In this document: positions 33,095 through 42,144 of the stretch, in pieces
Position numbering within the stretch: the stretch's first letter is position 1
Layout of the letters: every line of letters begins with the position of its first letter
NCBI GenBank assembly: GCA_016938655.1
Contig: JAFGUG010000080.1
Location: 1 to 64,000, forward strand
From: Thiotrichales bacterium
Lineage (GTDB): Bacteria > Pseudomonadota > Gammaproteobacteria > Thiomicrospirales > Thiomicrospiraceae
Direction: 5' to 3'
Length of the DNA: 64,000 nucleotides
Position numbers and translations under genes: made by a program
The notes under the pieces: model-generated
What the model was told of the DNA's origin: nothing
The model's database searches: none
Seen by the model: the letters and a program-made list of their open reading frames with translations, nothing else

Positions 33095-35965
33095 ATGGTT
33101 TCAAATATAAAAAAGCGTCCTGTAACGACCAACATTTGGCTCACTACCATCATCCCCAGTGCCGTCATTCCGATTGCGGGCGCCATTCTATTTAATCAAT
33201 TTCTCGATTCGTATCGTTGGGTCAGTGAACCCTTTCACTCTTTATTAGAGAGTGTCGGTTCGTTTGCGGCGTTAATTCTTGCCTTTTTTATCTTAACCAT
33301 GCGCAACAGCGACGAGTTGAAATCGAGCTACATTTGGGTGGCCACTACCCTAATGGGCATGGGGCTTTTAGATGGATTCCATGCCGGAATTTCGCCGGGT
33401 AATGAGTTCGTCTGGTTGCACAGTTTAGCCACCTTTGTGGGTGGGGTCACCTTCGCGCTAGTAACCTTGCCTGACCGAATTTCTAGCCACCCTAAGGTTA
33501 AACACGCCCCATTCGCTATGGCAATATTTTCGGTCACGATTGGTCTAGTTTCAGTCTTTATGCCGCAACTCATTCCCATGATGATTACACATAATGAATT
33601 TACACTGATGGCGCAGCTACTAAACTTTATTGGTGGCATCGGCTTTATTCTGGCTTGGTTTTTCTTTGTAAAAAGTTCCAACATTGAAGATCATCTCGAA
33701 AGACAACTCCTGGCTAATCATGCTCTTTTGTTTGGTGCCGCTGGCGTATTGTTCCAATTTTCGGTAATTTGGGATGCCACTTGGTGGCTTTGGCATATTT
33801 TAAGACTGGCTGCCTATCTAATTATTCTGTCGTTTTTTATCCGCATCTACCTTAACAAAGTCAAAAGCATTAAAGAAAATGCCAAACAATTAGAAGAGAA
33901 ACAGATAGAGCTGGAAAGAGAGAGAAGCTTAATCCAAGACATTATTGAAAACTCGCCCTCTTTAATCAGCTTAAAAGATTTAAAGGGACATTTTATTCTG
34001 GTGAATACCCCTTTCCGTGAGAAGTTTAACCAATCTAATCAAGCAATTTATGGCTTAACCGCAGTCGAACTGTTTGATACACAAACAGCTGAAATCGAAA
34101 CCCAGTTAGATAATCAAGTCATTTCTACCAATAACGTAGTCGAAAAAGAGATTACACTCAATATATCTAATAAAGAACAGACCTTTATCGCTTCTCGTTT
34201 TCCAGTCAAAAATAAACAAAATGAAGCCTACGCAATTGGTTCAATATTAACCGACATTACTGAGCGTAAGGCCATTGAGAAACATCTTAAACTTTCGCAA
34301 GACATTATTGACCACACCCATGAAGGTATTCTCGTTACGGATCACCAACTCAACATTACTCAAATAAATATCGCGTATTCGGAAATCACCGGTTTCAGCT
34401 TACGAGATCTCGTTAATAAAACGCCACGAATATTCCAACCCGACATTCACGAGAAACTCTTTTACCAACATTTATGGAAAAAACTGGATGAAACCGGTCA
34501 TTGGTCTGGCGAGTTTTGGGATTTCAAGAAAGATGGGTCTCGCTTTCCACAGTGGTTAAGCATCTCGACAATTTACGACCAGAACAAAAACATAACCAAC
34601 TACGTGGGTATTTTGCACGACATCAGTGAAATCAAGGAGACCGAGACCAAACTCGAACAGCTCGCCTACTTTGACCCATTAACGAAACTCCCTAACCGAA
34701 CGCTCTTTAAAGAACGTCTAAACCAAGAATTGCTTTTGTGCCATAACCAAAAATCAAATCTAGCGATTCTTTTAGTCGATTTAGATGAATTTAAAATGGT
34801 CAACGACACATTAGGGCACAGTGTGGGCGATGAACTATTAAAATTAGTGTCGCAACGTTTTTTACAAAACATTCAAGACACCGATACGGTTGCCCGTTTA
34901 GGCGGTGACGAATTTATTATTTTGCTCCCCTTCTTAGAAAATATCGAAAGAGCCACCGAGATTGCTAAAAACATTATTGGTGCAGCAAAACAAACGTTTA
35001 CGATTCATGACCAATCGGTGAATATTAGTGCCAGTATCGGAATTGCAATCTACCCTAGTGATGGCGATACCGCAGAAACCTTGTTTAAAAATGCAGATTT
35101 AGCCCTTTATAAAGCTAAAGACACGGGAAGAAACACCTTTAAGTTCTTCTCGAAAGAACTGCAAACCCGAGCAAACGAGCACATCAAACTTAAAAAAGAG
35201 CTCCAAGATGCACTCGTCAACAATGAATTTGACGTTTACTATCAACCTAAAATTAATTTAAAAACCAATCAAGTGATGGGAATGGAAGCCCTAATTCGCT
35301 GGAATCATCCCTCAAAGGGTCTTGTTTATCCTGATCAATTTATCTCTTTTTCAGAGCAGTCGGGGTTAATTATTCCCATTGGCCAATATGTCTTGAACAA
35401 AGCATGCAGAGAAACCCAACAATGGTCAGAACAATTTAATATACCACTGCATATTTCGGTGAACCTTTCCACTAAACAGTTTAAAGATAAAGACTTATTA
35501 CACACCATTCAGCAATCGCTCAAAGAGAGTGCCTTACCCGCTCACCAACTTGAATTGGAAATTACCGAGAGCAGTGTGATGGACGATGTGGATAAAGCAA
35601 TCGAAATCATGAATCAAATTTATCAAGATGGCGTTCAAATCGCGCTGGATGATTTTGGTACCGGTTACTCATCACTGGCTTACTTAAAGTGCTTTCCGAT
35701 TCATACCATCAAAATTGACCGCTCGTTTATCAAAGATATTTTGACCGACCCGGATGATCGCGCAATTATAGAATCCGTTATTCTATTGAGCGAAAAGTTG
35801 CAGATTGAAAACGTGGCTGAGGGCGTTGAGCAGATTGAACAATTGGATTATTTAAAAGCGCATAACTGCCAAATTGCGCAAGGCTATCTATTTAGTAAAC
35901 CGTTAAACGCAAATGATTTCATGCAGTTTTTAAACGATCACATTTCGCAATCGCCATTATGTTAG
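33095..35965 (+). CDS. Membrane PAS-GGDEF-EAL cyclic-di-GMP enzyme
   Basis: 956 residues. N-terminal block of about seven or eight TM helices (residues 15-250, MASE-like), coiled coil, two PAS domains (about 280-390 and 400-520), GGDEF (RLGGDEF near 606) and EAL (MEALIRWNHP near 729). The cyclase signature is intact. The EAL metal and catalytic set appears complete (NLS, ELEITE, DDFGTGYSS, IKID, EGVE, QGY). The RxxD inhibitory site is not conserved: the spacing residue is Q in QDTDTVARLGGDEF. Both synthesis and hydrolysis of c-di-GMP are possible. The first usable ATG is at 33095; a TTG at 33089 is in frame. Confidence 0.92.
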   Translation: MVSNIKKRPVTTNIWLTTIIPSAVIPIAGAILFNQFLDSYRWVSEPFHSLLESVGSFAALILAFFILTMRNSDELKSSYIWVATTLMGMGLLDGFHAGISPGNEFVWLHSLATFVGGVTFALVTLPDRISSHPKVKHAPFAMAIFSVTIGLVSVFMPQLIPMMITHNEFTLMAQLLNFIGGIGFILAWFFFVKSSNIEDHLERQLLANHALLFGAAGVLFQFSVIWDATWWLWHILRLAAYLIILSFFIRIYLNKVKSIKENAKQLEEKQIELERERSLIQDIIENSPSLISLKDLKGHFILVNTPFREKFNQSNQAIYGLTAVELFDTQTAEIETQLDNQVISTNNVVEKEITLNISNKEQTFIASRFPVKNKQNEAYAIGSILTDITERKAIEKHLKLSQDIIDHTHEGILVTDHQLNITQINIAYSEITGFSLRDLVNKTPRIFQPDIHEKLFYQHLWKKLDETGHWSGEFWDFKKDGSRFPQWLSISTIYDQNKNITNYVGILHDISEIKETETKLEQLAYFDPLTKLPNRTLFKERLNQELLLCHNQKSNLAILLVDLDEFKMVNDTLGHSVGDELLKLVSQRFLQNIQDTDTVARLGGDEFIILLPFLENIERATEIAKNIIGAAKQTFTIHDQSVNISASIGIAIYPSDGDTAETLFKNADLALYKAKDTGRNTFKFFSKELQTRANEHIKLKKELQDALVNNEFDVYYQPKINLKTNQVMGMEALIRWNHPSKGLVYPDQFISFSEQSGLIIPIGQYVLNKACRETQQWSEQFNIPLHISVNLSTKQFKDKDLLHTIQQSLKESALPAHQLELEITESSVMDDVDKAIEIMNQIYQDGVQIALDDFGTGYSSLAYLKCFPIHTIKIDRSFIKDILTDPDDRAIIESVILLSEKLQIENVAEGVEQIEQLDYLKAHNCQIAQGYLFSKPLNANDFMQFLNDHISQSPLC

Positions 35966-36075
35966 ATTAATTCATATACGAATCAGTTTAAACTCAACAC
36001 CCAAAACCAATAACCGTTATCTAAAGCACATACAATTAATTAACAATTAATCTAAACACATGAAATGAGAATTAA

Positions 36076-37323
36076 ATGAGTGATTTACGCCAAGATGCCC
36101 TGCACTATCATGAACGTCCAACACCTGGAAAACTCGAAACTGGCCTCACCAAACCGTGTGATTCACAACGCGATTTAAGTTTGGCGTACAGTCCGGGTGT
36201 GGCAGAGCCGGTGCGTGAAATTCAAGCGAACCCTGACGATGTGTATCGTTACACCGGCAAGGGCAATTTGGTGGCGGTTATCTCAAATGGCACGGCGGTA
36301 TTAGGGCTTGGCAATACTGGCGCTTTGGCCAGTAAACCGGTGATGGAAGGCAAGGCGATGCTCTTTAAACGCTTTGCTAATATTGATGTGTTTGATATTG
36401 AAGTCGACTGCACCGATACCGATGAACTGGTGCAAACCATTGCCAATATTGCGCCAACGTTTGGCGGCATTAACCTCGAAGACATCGCCGCGCCGCAGTG
36501 TTTTGATGTGGAACGCAAACTTAAAGAACGAGTGAATATTCCGGTGTTTCACGACGACCAACACGGCACCGCGATTGTCGCTGCGGCAGGCCTGCTGAAT
36601 GCCCTGCAACTGCAAAACAAAACACTCGAACAAGCGTGCATCGTTTGCGTGGGTGCGGGTGCGGCAGGCCTGTCGAGTATGGACTTACTCATTGAATTGG
36701 GTGCGACCCCAAAAAACATTCTGTTGGTAGACAGCAAAGGCGTTTGTTCTACTCAGCGCACCGACCTGAATCGCTACAAACAACCCTATGCCAACGATAC
36801 AGACTGCGTCACTCTGGCCGATGCCATGGTCAACGCCGATGTGTTTTTTGGCGTATCGGGCAAAGACATTCTAACGCCAGAGATGTTACTCAGCATGGCG
36901 GCCAACCCGATTGTGTTTGCTATGGCCAATCCTGACCCTGAAATCCAACCGCAACTGGCTCTGAAAACGCGTCCAGACGTTATTATGGCGACCGGTCGCA
37001 GTGACTTTCCAAATCAAGTGAATAATGTCTTGGGCTTTCCGTATATCTTTCGTGGTGCTTTGGATGTGCGTGCCAGCGACATAAATATGGCCATGAAAAA
37101 AGCGGCGGTGCATGCGCTGCAAAAACTGGCTCAGAGTGCGATTCCGCAAGCGGTGGTTGAAGGCTATGGTTTAGACTCGTTAGAGTTTGGTCGCGAATAC
37201 ATTATTCCCAAACCCAATGACCCCCGTTTGATTAATGTGATTCCACAAGCGGTGTCACAAGCCGCCATCGACTCAGGCGTGGCCTTAAAGCCGGATGGCT
37301 TTCATGGCAAAATCAGCGTATAA
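36076..37323 (+). CDS. Malic enzyme (short form)
   Basis: Oxidatively decarboxylates malate to pyruvate with NAD(P). The 415-residue protein starts MSDLRQDALHYHERPTPGKL and contains YSPGVAEP, EDIAAPQCFDVERKLKE (metal-binding acids), HDDQHGTAIV, a Rossmann motif VGAGAAGLSSMDLL, and the ATGRSDFPNQVNN segment. It lacks the phosphotransacetylase-like C-terminal half of E. coli MaeB (759 residues). Cofactor preference cannot be judged reliably. One palindrome core lies in the gene (36586-36595), read as AAGLLN. Confidence 0.93.
   Translation: MSDLRQDALHYHERPTPGKLETGLTKPCDSQRDLSLAYSPGVAEPVREIQANPDDVYRYTGKGNLVAVISNGTAVLGLGNTGALASKPVMEGKAMLFKRFANIDVFDIEVDCTDTDELVQTIANIAPTFGGINLEDIAAPQCFDVERKLKERVNIPVFHDDQHGTAIVAAAGLLNALQLQNKTLEQACIVCVGAGAAGLSSMDLLIELGATPKNILLVDSKGVCSTQRTDLNRYKQPYANDTDCVTLADAMVNADVFFGVSGKDILTPEMLLSMAANPIVFAMANPDPEIQPQLALKTRPDVIMATGRSDFPNQVNNVLGFPYIFRGALDVRASDINMAMKKAAVHALQKLAQSAIPQAVVEGYGLDSLEFGREYIIPKPNDPRLINVIPQAVSQAAIDSGVALKPDGFHGKISV
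36586..36595. repeat. GCAGGCCTGC palindrome inside malic enzyme CDS
   Basis: Core copy read as A-G-L in the malic enzyme gene. A shorter GCAGGCCTG follows at about 36663. Confidence 0.8.
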
Positions 37324-37475
37324 ACGCCCAATGTGCAAAATGAAAATACGCCGCAAAGGGATATAAAGGCCTGCTTAAGTCGCCATAACCGCCTTAAACC
37401 CCCTAATAAGCTGGTTTAAACTCAAATTAACCCCAACTAAAACATGACTAGAGTATGGCTCAAATAAGGATGGAT

Positions 37476-38576
37476 ATGACCCTTAAAACACTCAAAATCA
37501 GGCTCCCTTTAAGCACATTGGGCTTGATGAGTTTAATCACGCTGATCAGCCTACAAGGCTGCAGTGTCAGCAGCGTCAAACCTGCGGAAAACATTACCGA
37601 AAACAGTGCGGGGCAAGCCATTAACCCATCCAAAGAGCGGTCATCCACCAAAACGGCTACGGCAACCATGGTGCCGAGCATTCAAACCGCTTACGACTCT
37701 ATTTTGCTCAACAGTCAAACCCAACAGCCCATTACCGTTCAGCAACTGGCCGCAGACCTCAAAGACATCGACGTGGTCTTTCTCGGGGAGTTTCACGGCA
37801 ATCACGCTTCGCACCTACTGCAAGCGCAACTGCAAAACCTGCTCTACCAACAACACCCCAATCAAGTATTGTCGATGGAGCAGTTTAATCGTGACCAACA
37901 ACCCATTTTGAATCGTTATCTAGACGGCGAAATTGGTGAGGCGTATTTAATTAATGAAGCGCCCGCTTGGGATAACTACACCGCCTCTTACCGTCCTTTG
38001 GTGGAGTTTGCCAAACAGCATTTTTTACCAGTGATCGCGGCTAATGCACCAGCGGATACGGTGCGTTGTATTGGGCGACAAGGCGAAGGATATTTAGAGA
38101 AGTTAACAACAGAAGAGGCCAGTTTAATTGCAGAACAGCCCCTTGAAGATGTGGCAGGTTATCGTGACTTTTTTATGGATTTTTTAAATGGCTCTAACCA
38201 TTTTGATGAGGGCAAAGCCAATAACAGCTACTTGGCGCAATTGAGTCGTGACAACACCATGGCCGAGAGCATTTTAAAAGCGATTCGAGCCAATCCGGGC
38301 GCACAGGTAATTCATACTAATGGGGCATTTCACAGTAATAATGGTTTGGGAACGGTGGGGGCGTTGAAGCGACTCGACCCGAATCTGACTATTAAAATCA
38401 TTAGTCCAGTGCATGTTGAGGTGAGTGAGCCGATGCAGTTTTCAAGCGATGCATTTGAAACTGGCGACTATATCTATCTATTGCAACCGCAACCTGAAAA
38501 ATACAAATCGGCCAGTTATCGCCAACAAGCCTTTAAACGCATGTTTGATAGAGCCGACGCCAAACCTTGCAAGTAA
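37476..38576 (+). CDS. ChaN-family (heme-binding-like) lipoprotein
   Basis: About 366 residues with a lipoprotein signal (LISLQGC, Cys near residue 28), so probably membrane-tethered in the periplasm. The domain begins VVFLGEFHGNHASHLLQ and continues with LSMEQFNRDQQPIL, YRPLVEFAKQHFLPVIAANAP and IHTNGAFHSNNGLGT, the pattern of the ChaN/Tiki-like haem-binding family. The ATG at 37476 is favoured by AAGGA 6 nt upstream; in-frame ATGs at 37455 and 37470 are alternatives. Substrate or ligand is inferred from the family only. Confidence 0.8.
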   Translation: MTLKTLKIRLPLSTLGLMSLITLISLQGCSVSSVKPAENITENSAGQAINPSKERSSTKTATATMVPSIQTAYDSILLNSQTQQPITVQQLAADLKDIDVVFLGEFHGNHASHLLQAQLQNLLYQQHPNQVLSMEQFNRDQQPILNRYLDGEIGEAYLINEAPAWDNYTASYRPLVEFAKQHFLPVIAANAPADTVRCIGRQGEGYLEKLTTEEASLIAEQPLEDVAGYRDFFMDFLNGSNHFDEGKANNSYLAQLSRDNTMAESILKAIRANPGAQVIHTNGAFHSNNGLGTVGALKRLDPNLTIKIISPVHVEVSEPMQFSSDAFETGDYIYLLQPQPEKYKSASYRQQAFKRMFDRADAKPCK

Positions 38577-38625
38577 CCTTGCCCGATGTGTTGACCGACG
38601 GTTTACGCAAGATTGACCGCAAAAG

Positions 38626-39627
38626 TTACTGCAACATCAAATAATACATGCCGGGTTTTAAATTTAAAGCACTGTCTAAAATGGGCGTATTTAATAACGA
38701 CATCTCTGGGTTTTTCATTTGCGTGGCCATACTCGGTGAATAGGCGGTGACGTTCTCATTACTTTGGTAACGATAGGTCACCACGTTACAACGCTGCTCG
38801 CCAGCCAGTTCACACGCCGCTTGTGTTGCTTGAGACAGATACCCTAACGAATCGACCAGGCCTGCTTGTTTTGCGGCAAGCCCTGTGTAAATACGAGCAC
38901 TCTTGACCTCGGCCATCGCCTCATCGCTTAATTGGCGTTTAGATTGAACAATCTCGTAAAAACGCATCGCCATCTGCTCAACTAACTCTTGAAACAATTG
39001 TTTATCTAAATCATTCGCCGAACGAAATGGCGCACCCATGTCTTTACTGACACCGGTTTTGTAAACGTTCACGCCCACACCGACCTTATCCATAATCCCC
39101 GACAAATCGGCACTCACCGAAATCACGCCCACCGACCCCGTTACAGTAGTCGGGTGTGCCTGAATATGGTCACCCGCCATGGCAATGTAATAGCCACCGG
39201 ATGCGGCCACATCCATCATCTGAATAAACACTTTTTTCTGGGTGCGGGCTTTAAAGGCGATCAGTTCGTGATACAGAATATCGCTCGCAGTCACCCCGCC
39301 CCCTGGCGAGTTAATTTTTAATAATACGGTTTTAACTTGCGGGTCTTTTTCGGCTTTTTTAAGTTGCATTAACACCGAATCCATTAAACTTGGCGCTTGG
39401 CTTAAAAACCCGCCCTTGGGCTGATCATCGATGGTGCCAGCAATATCAATAATCAACACTTTGGCAGTCGCATTATCAACGTCTTGCACCACCTGCTCTT
39501 TAAACGGTTTGTTATACGAGGGCGCTAAATTGATATTGGCACAACCACTCATGAGCAGCAGACTTAAAAACAAAGTCAGCAGGCCTGCTAACTTTAAAAT
39601 AGGCGTTTGCAACTTAAAAACATTCAC
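38626..39627 (-). CDS. sppA: S49-family signal peptide peptidase, lipoprotein form
   Basis: 333 residues with a lipobox LLMSGC (Cys near residue 29). The S49 core shows INSPGGGVTASD, the nucleophile region VAASGGYYIAMAGD, TGSVGV, and the general-base lysine region YKTGVSKDMGAPF. It is shorter than E. coli SppA (618 residues) and resembles the single-domain SppA type. It overlaps the upstream ldhA stop by 4 nt. The signal sequence itself (KLAGLLTLFL) is encoded partly by a perfect AGCAGGCCTGCT at 39578-39589. A lipid-anchored S49 peptidase is somewhat unusual. Confidence 0.88.
   Translation of the reverse strand: MNVFKLQTPILKLAGLLTLFLSLLLMSGCANINLAPSYNKPFKEQVVQDVDNATAKVLIIDIAGTIDDQPKGGFLSQAPSLMDSVLMQLKKAEKDPQVKTVLLKINSPGGGVTASDILYHELIAFKARTQKKVFIQMMDVAASGGYYIAMAGDHIQAHPTTVTGSVGVISVSADLSGIMDKVGVGVNVYKTGVSKDMGAPFRSANDLDKQLFQELVEQMAMRFYEIVQSKRQLSDEAMAEVKSARIYTGLAAKQAGLVDSLGYLSQATQAACELAGEQRCNVVTYRYQSNENVTAYSPSMATQMKNPEMSLLNTPILDSALNLKPGMYYLMLQ
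38857..38866. repeat. Variant palindrome CAGGCCTGCT inside sppA
   Basis: Partial copy read as Q-A-G-L-V within the peptidase gene. Confidence 0.7.
39578..39589. repeat. AGCAGGCCTGCT palindrome inside sppA signal sequence
   Basis: The only perfect 12-mer inside a coding region in this window. It encodes L-A-G-L-L of the lipoprotein signal, and flanks AAAGTC and AACTTT extend the dyad as in intergenic copies. Confidence 0.9.
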
Positions 39628-40616
39628 TCGGCTTTTACCTCATTCTCTAACGTTTTACCCGCAATAAAGGCATGAATATTCTGTGCGGTGGTTTCGGCAA
39701 TATGACTCAACGCCTCTTGCGTAAAGTAGGCTTGGTGGCCAGTAATTAACACATTATGAAAGGTCAGCAAACGCTCAAACTGGTCGTCTTGAATGATTTC
39801 GCAGGAGTGGTCCTCAAAAAACAGCGCGCCCTCGTTCTCGTAAACGTCCATGCCTAAATACCCAATCTGTTTGTTTTTTAACCCTTCAATTAAGGCGCTG
39901 GCATCCATTAAAGCACCCCGTCCGGTGTTAATCAGCATCACGCCCTTTTTCATTTTGGCAATGGTCTCTGCATTAATTAAGTGGGTGGTTTCCGGGGTTA
40001 ACGGGCAGTGTAAACTGATGATATCGCAGGCCTGCCAAATCTCTTCTAGTTCAACCTGTTCAATCCCCAGTTCATTGCAAGCTTCGCAGGTATAGGGGTC
40101 GTAAATCAATACACGGCAACCAAACGCTTTGAGCATTTTGCCCACCAACTGACCAATACGACCCGCACCAATAATCCCGACCGTTTTACCGTACATATCA
40201 AACCCGAGCATGCCGTTTAACGAGAAATTGCCTTCACGCACTCGATTATAAGCACGGTACAGTTTACGGTTTAAACCCAACATCAAGGCGATGGTATGTT
40301 CGGCAACCGCATAAGGCGAATAAGCCGGAACACGCACCACTTTAATACCCAGTTTTTGAGCGGCAGCTAAATCCACATTATTAAAGCCTGCACAACGTAA
40401 CGCTATCAGTTGGGTGCCACCTTTCGCTAAAATTTGCAGCACCTCAGCATCCAATCGGTCATTCACAAACGCGCTGACCACTGGCGCGCCTTGCGCATAA
40501 GCCACCGTGTTTAAGTCCAGAGGTACTTCAATGTACAGCGGTTGCCAATCGGCCTCCAAGGTTCGGCACAACGCTTGTTTATCGTAAGGTTTACTGCTGT
40601 AAGCAACTATTTTCAT
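39624..40616 (-). CDS. ldhA: D-lactate dehydrogenase-type 2-hydroxyacid dehydrogenase
   Basis: NAD-dependent D-isomer-specific 2-hydroxyacid dehydrogenase of about 330 residues. Seen: GIIGAGRIGQ (NAD-binding), NTGRGALMDASAL with the catalytic arginine, the glutamate in DVYENEGALFFED, and the histidine in LITGHQAYFTQEAL. These match LdhA-type fermentative D-lactate dehydrogenases. The ATG at 40616 is favoured by AAGG six bases upstream; an ATG at 40622 is directly abutted by that site. It overlaps sppA by 4 nt, a likely two-gene operon. Confidence 0.9.
   Translation of the reverse strand: MKIVAYSSKPYDKQALCRTLEADWQPLYIEVPLDLNTVAYAQGAPVVSAFVNDRLDAEVLQILAKGGTQLIALRCAGFNNVDLAAAQKLGIKVVRVPAYSPYAVAEHTIALMLGLNRKLYRAYNRVREGNFSLNGMLGFDMYGKTVGIIGAGRIGQLVGKMLKAFGCRVLIYDPYTCEACNELGIEQVELEEIWQACDIISLHCPLTPETTHLINAETIAKMKKGVMLINTGRGALMDASALIEGLKNKQIGYLGMDVYENEGALFFEDHSCEIIQDDQFERLLTFHNVLITGHQAYFTQEALSHIAETTAQNIHAFIAGKTLENEVKAE
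40026..40035. repeat. GCAGGCCTGC palindrome inside ldhA
   Basis: Core copy read in the second frame, as W-Q-A-C-D. Confidence 0.8.
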
Positions 40617-40624
40617 AGACATCC

Positions 40625-41775
40625 TTATAAAGCATCTTGGGGTTTAATAATCACGGCTTGGTTGCGGCCTTGGTTTTTTGCTTGATAAAGCGCATTGTCG
40701 GCAACGCTGTATAAAGCGGTCATACTGTCAATATCCTTTACTTTAGCAGAGAATACCCCAATTGAAATCGTAATCACCTTTTGAGGCGAGGCGTCTGCAT
40801 GCGTAATCTGTAACTGTTCAACCGCTTCGGTGAGTTTCGAAACCCAAAGACTGGTTTCGCCTGGGTTATCGGTCACCAAGAGTCCACCAAACTCTTCCCC
40901 CCCAAGACGAAACACTAAGTCCTCTTGACGTTTGATATAGTCACGGACAGTTTGTGCCACTTTTTGCAACACCTCATTCCCTTTTACATGCCCAAATTGG
41001 TCGTTGTATAACTTAAAATGGTCAATATCCAGTATAAAAAACGTTAAATAATTGTCCGTCTCTTTTAGGGCTTTAAACTTGTGTTCAAAAACCTCATTTA
41101 AATAATGACGGTTATAAACATTGGTTAAGCTGTCGGTGGTCGACAACCGGCGCAAGGTTTGGCTGTAACTTAACTCCTGGCTCTTTGTAATCTAATCTGT
41201 CGATTCATACTGCTATTGGCCACATCCACAATCATGGCTAAAGCAGTTCCAAGAATCAAGCCGACGGTCAGCCGAGCAAAACTCAGTACTGACCAATTGC
41301 CAGAATCCCAGTGACCGATCGCACTAAAAGCCATGCTGAGTAAAACACTGTAAAATAGTGTTAAATAGATAGCCGCATCTCGCCAACCAACAAACGCCAC
41401 AACTACAAAGGGGGCAAAAAACAACCAAATCAAGCCAAAATCTAAGTTCTGATTAAAGGCGGTAAATGTCGGTAAAAAAACTAACAGTGCCACGGTTGCA
41501 ACATGCCCTACCCAACCGACTCGTTTGGTAAGGTGCACTTGATACACCAATCCAACTAACACCATAATGCCCATCAAGTTAATCATGGCGATATCAAACA
41601 GCTTACTTATAAACAGGTGAAACACTGTAAACCCAATCAACACGCTTGTAATCACCACCAAAATGGCCACCACTAACAACACCCTAAAGGCATCATACGG
41701 CTTGTCAATTAAGTCACTTGGGGTTACGAATAAGGTTCTTAAACTGGCTTTAAAATTTTGTAAATTAACGCCCAC
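40625..41775 (-). pseudogene. Frameshifted membrane diguanylate cyclase, paralog 1
   Basis: Two consecutive open frames form one gene by comparison with the next paralog. The 5' frame (GTG at 41775, GGAGAGG upstream) gives about six TM helices and stops at 41170 with NRQIRLQRARS. The 3' frame resumes with KSQELSYSQTLRRLST and a full GGDEF domain: FRLGGEEFGG with an intact RxxD site (RQED). A one-base change near 41175-41190 separates them. It lies 9 nt upstream of ldhA. It may be a pseudogene, a sequencing error, or two products; the GGDEF half could still be made separately from a TTG at 41155. Confidence 0.75.
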
Positions 41776-42053
41776 ACCCTCTCCTTTTGTTTAAGTGGCT
41801 TATTAACCGATGAGTATAACTATTTAAACCACCGCTAACCATTGTCCAAAAGGGCAATAATCCAACGCTTGTCTTACTTGAAAAGCCAACGTTAAGTCTG
41901 TCTAAACATGCCCTCTCAATTTCAGTATACGCCTTCCCTATAGGCATAAAAACACCAAAAAACACTAAAGTACCGTGTGATTATTGTTATGAAAAAATTG
42001 AAAAAAAAGAGAGGGAAACAAAAGACTGTATGCCATTGATTTAAGCCTAAATG

Positions 42054-42065
42054 AGCAGGCCTGCT
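42054..42065. repeat. AGCAGGCCTGCT palindrome
   Basis: Perfect copy between the two cyclase paralogs. The 369-nt gap (41776-42144) otherwise shows no gene. Confidence 0.9.
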
Positions 42066-42144
42066 CACATCCAATTAGAAAAAATACCAAATTTGCTTTT
42101 GGGCGGCTTATGTTAGGCCTACGCTTTAATTGCAGCCTACCCAT

